DNA of 17,382 nucleotides from contig CAKOOU010000023.1 of assembly GCA_934098455.1 (NCBI GenBank), positions 1-17,382 on the forward strand, given 5' to 3'. The position numbers and the translations under genes were made by a program. Positions within the stretch are counted from its first letter, which is position 1. Each line of letters starts with the position of its first letter. The DNA is from an uncultured Bacilli bacterium. GTDB lineage: Bacteria; Bacillota_I; Bacilli_A; RF39; UBA660. Shown here piece by piece: positions 13,026 to 17,382 of this stretch. The notes beneath the pieces are model-generated. The model saw only the letters and a list, made by a program, of their open reading frames with translations, was not told the origin of the DNA and did no database searches.

Positions 13026-13696
13026 ATACTATTCTCCTTAAAAAAGCTATAATATTCTTTAGTATTTGTTATTAAATGGTCTAAAAGAGGTATTCCAACT
13101 ATGTTACATGAATTAATTAATATATTAGTCATTTCTATATCTGCTTTACTAGGTGTTATATCATTAGATGGATGATTATGTATAAGTATTATTCCACTTG
13201 CATTACATTTAATTGCATTATATATAACATCTCTTGGATGTACCATTGTTTGGTCTTTCGTACCTATTGTAATTACTTTATAATTTATTAATCTTTTTTT
13301 ATTATCTAAGTATATTGCTAATAATCTTTCTTGTTTTAAACCTATAAATATACTTTTAAATGAATCATGAACTATATCACTATTATTTAATTTCATCATA
13401 TTATTTATTTCTATATTACTAGCTCTTTTACCTAATTCAATACTAGCTTTTATAGTAACTGCTTTCACTAACCCTACTCCTTTAATATTAGATAATTCTT
13501 CTAATGTAATATTATTTAAATCATTTATAGAATTTAATTTACTTAATATATTATTAGATACTTCTTTAACAGATATATCTTTAGTGCCAGTTCTAATTAT
13601 AATAGATAATAATTCTTCATTTGTTAGATTATATTCTCCTACTTTAATAAGTCTTTCTCTTGGTAGTTCATTAATTGGTAATTCTTTTAATTTCAT
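13022..13696 (-). CDS. radC: RadC-family JAMM protein
   Basis: The 224-aa protein has an N-terminal helix-hairpin-helix region (LEELSNIKGVGLVKAVTIKA, about 65-84) and a C-terminal JAB/JAMM metal-binding motif HNHPSNDITPSKAD (173-186), with His173, His175 and Asp186. RadC was once linked to DNA repair but its cellular function is unresolved. It commonly precedes mreBCD in Firmicutes, as here. Start and stop overlap neighbours by 4 nt (ATGA at both ends), showing tight translational coupling with the SPOR gene and mreC. Confidence 0.95.
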   Translation of the reverse strand: MKLKELPINELPRERLIKVGEYNLTNEELLSIIIRTGTKDISVKEVSNNILSKLNSINDLNNITLEELSNIKGVGLVKAVTIKASIELGKRASNIEINNMMKLNNSDIVHDSFKSIFIGLKQERLLAIYLDNKKRLINYKVITIGTKDQTMVHPRDVIYNAIKCNASGIILIHNHPSNDITPSKADIEMTNILINSCNIVGIPLLDHLITNTKEYYSFFKENSI

Positions 13697-14115
13697 ATAC
13701 TTTCCTCATATCTTTCCATAATCATTTTATTTATTTCTAAGAATACTACTTCAGAATCACTACTCATAATATTTTCATATTCATCTATAGTATTTTTTAA
13801 ATTCTTATCACTTATATTAATATCTCTAATATAATAATCAATATTATTTTTATTTAAGTAATTAGACATATTTTCTATATTGTTTTCTTTTCTTAGAATA
13901 GCAACATAAACTCTATAAAGTTCATTATCTTTTATAACAATAGCATTTTTATATTTTGATTTATATGTATTAGCTAAATCTATAGATGTATATACACCTA
14001 CTTGGAATGCTTTGTAACTAGTATCAAACATTTTTTGGGGATTAATATTACATATATAATATCCACTCATTATACCTAATATAAATACTAAAATGAATTT
14101 AAAAAACTTTTTCAT
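13693..14115 (-). CDS. Membrane-anchored SPOR-domain protein, positional SpoIIB analogue
   Basis: The ATG at 14115 has GGTGAT upstream and starts MKKFFKFILVFILGIMSGYY; the longer frame crosses the promoter region and is rejected. The 140-aa protein has one N-terminal transmembrane helix (about 5-24) followed by a SPOR-like fold: FQVGVYTSIDLANTYK, NELYRVYVAIL, NIENMSNYLNKNNIDYYIRDI. SPOR domains bind denuded peptidoglycan at division or engulfment septa. In Bacillus subtilis the SPOR protein SpoIIB is encoded just upstream of maf-radC-mreBCD, so this is probably its counterpart, although SpoIIB is longer. A candidate Spo0A box lies 41-49 nt upstream. The SPOR assignment is from pattern. Confidence 0.65.
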   Translation of the reverse strand: MKKFFKFILVFILGIMSGYYICNINPQKMFDTSYKAFQVGVYTSIDLANTYKSKYKNAIVIKDNELYRVYVAILRKENNIENMSNYLNKNNIDYYIRDINISDKNLKNTIDEYENIMSSDSEVVFLEINKMIMERYEESI

Positions 14116-14155
14116 GTAATCACCACTTATATAATAAAATAAAAATTGTGTAATA

Positions 14156-14164
14156 TTTGTCGAA
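14156..14164. promoter_or_regulatory. Candidate Spo0A box between divergent SPOR gene and 14222 gene
   Basis: TTTGTCGAA, the same 13-nt context (AATATTTGTCGAA) as at 371-383. It lies 41-49 nt upstream of the SPOR gene start and 6 nt before the -35 of the plus-strand gene, so it could act on either. On the minus strand it reads TTCGACAAA and could overlap a -35. Confidence 0.45.
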
Positions 14165-14169
14165 ATATA

Positions 14170-14198
14170 TTGCAAATATAATTTTTTTAATATATAAT
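14170..14198 (+). promoter_or_regulatory. Promoter of the 14222 gene
   Basis: -35 TTGCAA (14170-14175), 17-nt spacer, -10 TATAAT (14193-14198), with AAGGAGGGG just before the ATG. Confidence 0.7.
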
Positions 14199-14221
14199 AC
14201 ATAAGCACAAGGAGGGGTATT

Positions 14222-14728
14222 ATGTTAAGACCTGGTGATATTGTTACACAAAAGAATACAAAAATTAATAAAATAAATTTTAAAGATAATAAACCTAATA
14301 GATTATCTGTAGTATTATTTCATTATATAGATGAAGATGGTAGGTTATATTATTGTACTGCACCTATTACTAATGCTACAAAAGGTATATATAATAAAAT
14401 TAATTCTAGCAATCACTATTATATGAATCATTCTATACTATCAAATACTAAATTCTGCTGTGTTAAATTAGATTCAGCTTATTTATATAATGCCGATAGT
14501 GTTCATCATACATCACTTAATGTTGGTGAAACTATGCTATATGGTATTTATAAGAAAATGTTACTAATTGAACCAAATGAAGATGAGATTGAATTTTACA
14601 ACTTTGTTAAGATCATGATAAATGATACTATTGATAGAAACAGGAAAGCATTAAAAAAAGAATATAAAGAAAAACAAAAAGAAAAAAAATTAAGAAGAAA
14701 AGAATTAAAAAATAATTATAAAAAGTAA
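14222..14728 (+). CDS. Possible MazF/PemK-like fold protein with a basic tail
   Basis: The 168-aa protein begins MLRPGDIV, followed by RLSVVLFHYIDEDG and YYCTAPITN, which resembles the beta-barrel start of MazF/PemK endoribonucleases (GDI-x-RP-VV-x-S...PIT). The middle holds FCCVKLDSAYLYNADS and a likely LxVGE step. The last 30 residues are almost all Lys, Arg and Glu, an unusual extended basic helix suitable for RNA or ribosome contact. No antitoxin gene lies next to it, so a free-standing regulatory or processing role is as likely as a toxin. It is transcribed divergently from the SPOR operon from its own strong promoter and ends in its own terminator. I do not firmly recognise the family. 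Confidence 0.6.
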   Translation: MLRPGDIVTQKNTKINKINFKDNKPNRLSVVLFHYIDEDGRLYYCTAPITNATKGIYNKINSSNHYYMNHSILSNTKFCCVKLDSAYLYNADSVHHTSLNVGETMLYGIYKKMLLIEPNEDEIEFYNFVKIMINDTIDRNRKALKKEYKEKQKEKKLRRKELKNNYKK

Positions 14729-14755
14729 TATCTTGTATCAGATATTATTTTTTTT
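14726..14755 (+). terminator. Terminator starting at the stop codon of the 14222 gene
   Basis: TAATATC (14726-14732) pairs with GATATTA (14741-14747), followed by eight T. The 5' arm begins with the TAA stop codon itself. Confidence 0.75.
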
Positions 14756-14783
14756 GAATAAAATATATTTTAATACATATTAT
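14756..14783 (+). promoter_or_regulatory. Candidate SigE promoter of spoIVA
   Basis: GAATAAA (14756-14762), 13-nt spacer, CATATTAT (14776-14783). This resembles the SigE consensus (KMATAWW and CATACAHT, two mismatches in the -10) and is correctly placed before spoIVA, which is SigE-dependent in Bacillus subtilis. Confidence 0.4.
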
Positions 14784-14805
14784 TCATTGAAAGGTTAGTG
14801 AACTT

Positions 14806-16284
14806 ATGGAAAAGAAAGAGATTATAGAGAATATTTCAGTTAGAGGAAATGGATGTATTTATTTAGGTGTTGTTGGTGCAGTTAGAACAGGTAAAAGTAC
14901 ATTCATTAAAAAAGTAATTGAAAATTTAGTTATTCCAAATATAAAAGATGAAAATGACAAAAAAATGTGTTTAGATGAAATACCACAAAGCAGCGCCGGT
15001 AAAGTAATTATGACAACAGAACCAAAGTTTGTTCCATCTAATGGTGCAGAGATAAAAATAGATGACTTTGAAACTAACATAAAATTAATTGATTGTGTTG
15101 GATATGTTAGTAATGCTGCAAGTGGATTTCAAGATGAACTTGGTAATCCAAGATTAGTTAAAACTCCATGGTATGAAGAGGAAATACCATTTGTAGAAGC
15201 TGCAGAAATAGGAACAGAAAAAGTTATTAAAGATCATGCTACAATAGGTATAGTAGTTACAACAGATGGTTCTATTGGTACACTAGGAAGAAATGATTAT
15301 ATAGAAGCAGAAGAAAAAGTTATAACAGAATTAAAATCAATAAATAAACCATTCATAGTAATATTAAATAGTACACATCCAAATAGTGATGCAACAATTA
15401 ATATAAAAAATGAAATTTCTTCAAATTATGATGTACCAGTAATTAATATGGATATAGAAAATATGAATGATATAGATATGACAAATATCTTAAGAAGTGC
15501 ATTATATGAGTTCCCAATTAATGATGTTTCTATTAATATACCAGAATGGATACATGTATTAGATAAAAATAATGAAGTTAAAAAACATTATCTATCTAAA
15601 ATTAAAGAATGTGTAACTAATATAGAAAAAGTAAAAGATGTAGATAATATGATAGAATATTTTAAAGATAGTGATTATATTAAAGAAGCATATATAAGTA
15701 ATTTAGATAGTGGTAATGGTATAGTTACACTTAACTTAAATAGTAGTGATGAATTATATAAAGAGACATTAAAAAATATTATGGGCGATGTAGAATTATC
15801 TAAAGCTGGTCTTTTAAAAATATTCTCTGATTATTCTAATAATAGAGATGAAACAGAAAGTATTAAAAATGCTATTAAGATGGCTAAGAATACAGGATAT
15901 GGAATTGTATATCCAACACTTAAAGATATGAAGTTAGAAACACCAGAAATTATTAAACAAGGTAGTCGTTATGGTGTTAAATTAAAAGCAGTTGCAAGTA
16001 GCATTCATTTACTTAAAGTAGATGTAGAAAGTTCTTTTGAACCTATTATAGGTACTGAATTACAAAGTAAAGAACTTATAGATTATATTATGAAAGATTA
16101 TGAAACAGAACCTTCAAATATTTGGAAAAGTGAAATATTTGGTAGAAGTTTAGATGAAATTGTTAAAGAAGGAATACAAGCAAAATTATCTATGATGCCA
16201 GAATCTACTAGATATAAATTATCTACTACAGCAACTAAGATTGTTAATAAAGGTTCAAATAATTTAATTGCTATTGTTATATAA
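14806..16284 (+). CDS. spoIVA: Stage IV sporulation protein A, spore coat morphogenetic ATPase
   Basis: The protein has 492 aa, which I recall as the length of the Bacillus subtilis protein. The N-terminal Walker A is GAVRTGKST with Lys30, followed by DEIPQSSAGK and a DCVGYV switch region. The middle and C-terminal domains end in the short hydrophobic tail NLIAIVI that anchors SpoIVA to the forespore surface via SpoVM. It polymerises after ATP hydrolysis to form the basement layer of the spore coat. GAAAGGTTAGTG lies before the ATG, with a candidate SigE promoter upstream. It is a single-gene unit closed by a terminator. The complete frame and conserved ends are strong evidence that this lineage forms, or recently formed, endospores. 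Confidence 0.97.
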   Translation: MEKKEIIENISVRGNGCIYLGVVGAVRTGKSTFIKKVIENLVIPNIKDENDKKMCLDEIPQSSAGKVIMTTEPKFVPSNGAEIKIDDFETNIKLIDCVGYVSNAASGFQDELGNPRLVKTPWYEEEIPFVEAAEIGTEKVIKDHATIGIVVTTDGSIGTLGRNDYIEAEEKVITELKSINKPFIVILNSTHPNSDATINIKNEISSNYDVPVINMDIENMNDIDMTNILRSALYEFPINDVSINIPEWIHVLDKNNEVKKHYLSKIKECVTNIEKVKDVDNMIEYFKDSDYIKEAYISNLDSGNGIVTLNLNSSDELYKETLKNIMGDVELSKAGLLKIFSDYSNNRDETESIKNAIKMAKNTGYGIVYPTLKDMKLETPEIIKQGSRYGVKLKAVASSIHLLKVDVESSFEPIIGTELQSKELIDYIMKDYETEPSNIWKSEIFGRSLDEIVKEGIQAKLSMMPESTRYKLSTTATKIVNKGSNNLIAIVI

Positions 16285-16287
16285 ATT

Positions 16288-16324
16288 AAAAAACTGATAT
16301 AATTTATTACTATATCAGTTTTTT
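16288..16324. terminator. Bidirectional terminator between spoIVA and the right-edge gene
   Basis: ACTGATATA (16293-16301) pairs with TATATCAGT (16311-16319) with T-runs on both strands. It overlaps the TAA (16325-16323) of the convergent surface-protein gene and starts 4 nt after the spoIVA stop. Confidence 0.85.
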
Positions 16325-17382
16325 ATTCAGAAACTATTTTATATGGGTCAGTACTTGTTCCTGTTCCTGTAAATTTGGTGTCATTTTTCAAATTTATTGT
16401 TGGTCTAAATGAATAAAGTTTATCTGTATAGACTGTATTAAGATTAGAACTATAACCATTTACACTATATACAATTGCAGTTGTTCCAGTATAACTAGAA
16501 GTTGACAAGAGCAACCATCCAGATGTTATAGAAGTGTCATATAAGTAATATGTTTTGTTTGTTTGATTATATTTATATGCTCCTGCATACGCTACTTCAT
16601 CTGGTGATAGTAATCCTATTGGATATTTTAAATTTCCATTTGTCTCTTTTCCATCTGGCAATGTACTTTTTGTTGTTGAATATCTTGAATAATTATCATT
16701 TGCCTTTTCTGCACATTTTAATGTTGGTGTAGAGGTTGTAATATCTGTTGTTCCAGTACTATATCTAATTCTTTCATTGACTGAATATGTTGTTTGTGTT
16801 GCTCCATAACCTAATTGTGGTGTTGTTCCACCTATTCCATTTTCTGCAAGTGTTTTATCTCCGCAAAATAATGTGTCACTTAAATAGTTTGCATAATTTG
16901 TTTTTAAATTATCTTCATACCATTTGTCTACTGCAATTTTTATCGTACTATCATTTTTATTTTCGTGTGTTGCATCGTATGTTGTACTTCCTGCTGTTCC
17001 ATACATGTAACCTACGTATGCATTATCGTTAGAGTTAGTATTAAATTTAGTCTTTATTACACTTCCATTTGTATCTTTTGCAACATCGTCTAGTATTAGT
17101 CTTATTGTTCCGTCTCCATTTATTCTCACTATTCTCCAAGTTTTGTCTGCAAATGATACATAATTATCTATTACATTTCCTCTAAAGTAATAACTTGTTC
17201 CATAATCATCTGGTGCTGTGTTTAAAACATGTTCATTCGCTCCAGATATACTTGTAAATGTTGTTACTTCAGTTCCTAATGTTGTTCTTGTTGAATCTGT
17301 TTGATTCTTTGCTGTATTTATTATAGTACTTGCTAGTGTATCTGTTCCAAATGGTCCAAATAGTTTTGGGTCTACTATATTT
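16323..17382 (-). CDS. C-terminal part of a large secreted surface protein (runs off right edge)
   Basis: The frame is open through the right edge, giving the last 352 residues. A GTG at 17129 is internal and not a start, because the conserved DNYVSFADKTWRIVRINGDG spans it. It is Thr/Ser/Asn/Tyr-rich, with segments LFGPFGTDTLAS, ANEHVLNTAPDDYG, DTLFCGDKTL, YPIGLLSPDEVAYAGAY, GWLLLST, FRPTINLKND and a GTGTSTDPYKI end. This looks like a repeated class of surface proteins from gut Firmicutes whose C-terminal half resembles DUF6273-type domains; that name is tentative. No LPXTG motif is present. Segments are shared with the prepilin-like protein at 4033-5058. The N-terminus is outside the window. 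Confidence 0.7.
   Translation of the reverse strand, partial: NIVDPKLFGPFGTDTLASTIINTAKNQTDSTRTTLGTEVTTFTSISGANEHVLNTAPDDYGTSYYFRGNVIDNYVSFADKTWRIVRINGDGTIRLILDDVAKDTNGSVIKTKFNTNSNDNAYVGYMYGTAGSTTYDATHENKNDSTIKIAVDKWYEDNLKTNYANYLSDTLFCGDKTLAENGIGGTTPQLGYGATQTTYSVNERIRYSTGTTDITTSTPTLKCAEKANDNYSRYSTTKSTLPDGKETNGNLKYPIGLLSPDEVAYAGAYKYNQTNKTYYLYDTSITSGWLLLSTSSYTGTTAIVYSVNGYSSNLNTVYTDKLYSFRPTINLKNDTKFTGTGTSTDPYKIVSE

Noticed and set aside
14116..14208. Longer N-terminus for the SPOR protein
   Set aside because: It crosses the divergent promoter and Spo0A-box region; ATG 14115 has a ribosome binding site directly before the membrane helix.
16550..17032. Plus-strand Leu/His-rich frames opposite the surface protein
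   Set aside because: Low-complexity shadows of the Thr/Ser/Asn-rich minus-strand protein.

Overview
The window is very AT-rich, tightly packed bacterial DNA. Genes use the standard code (TGA is a stop) and strong GGAGG-type ribosome binding sites. It carries spoIVA, a spoVIF-like gene, radC-mreC-mreD and a T-box-controlled serS, so I read it as a low-GC endospore-forming member of the Firmicutes (Bacillota), probably a gut-type Bacilli or Mollicutes-related lineage. The lineage is an inference from gene content and composition.

Layout. 1-266: start of an exported TasA/camelysin-like surface protein (-), preceded by a candidate Spo0A box and a large hairpin containing a 12-C tract. 497-911: module A, see below. 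921-3774: operon der, YgjP-type metallopeptidase, 65-aa protein, SpoU-family RNA methyltransferase (-). 4033-8076: operon of pyrimidine-nucleoside phosphorylase, HerA-like ATPase and a type IV prepilin-like protein (-). 8171-8701: module B. 8705-11343: operon serS, a small possible ADP-ribosyltransferase-fold protein and a class I methyltransferase (-), behind a T-box leader. 11703-14115: overlapping operon SPOR protein, radC, mreC, mreD, then spoVIF (-); the order recalls spoIIB-maf-radC-mreBCD of Bacillus subtilis, without maf and mreB. 14222-14728: possible MazF/PemK-like protein (+). 14806-16284: spoIVA (+). 16323-17382: C-terminal part of a large surface protein (-).

Main discovery. The two longest gene-poor gaps (267-920 and 8077-8704) hold two diverged copies of one compact element that conventional ORF calling misses. 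Each copy has a minus-strand promoter and a tiny hydrophobic peptide (29 and 31 aa, with a shared core F-I-x-[KR]-[IV]-x-D-R at identical residue positions). Facing it is a plus-strand promoter making a roughly 75-nt RNA made of one conserved hairpin plus a terminator. A 21-nt identical block lies exactly 79 nt upstream of the small-RNA -35 box in both copies. This is the architecture of a type I toxin-antitoxin system. Complementarity between antitoxin RNA and toxin 5' UTR, and between toxin 5' and 3' UTRs, is kept although the sequences themselves have diverged. I do not recognise the peptide family.

Other points: the phosphorylase has Ile where the family has its catalytic-loop His; the SerRS looks archaeal/eukaryal-like; the prepilin and the right-edge surface protein share C-terminal modules behind different N-termini; and two identical 13-nt sites containing a Spo0A box precede the SPOR/mre operon and the surface-protein gene.
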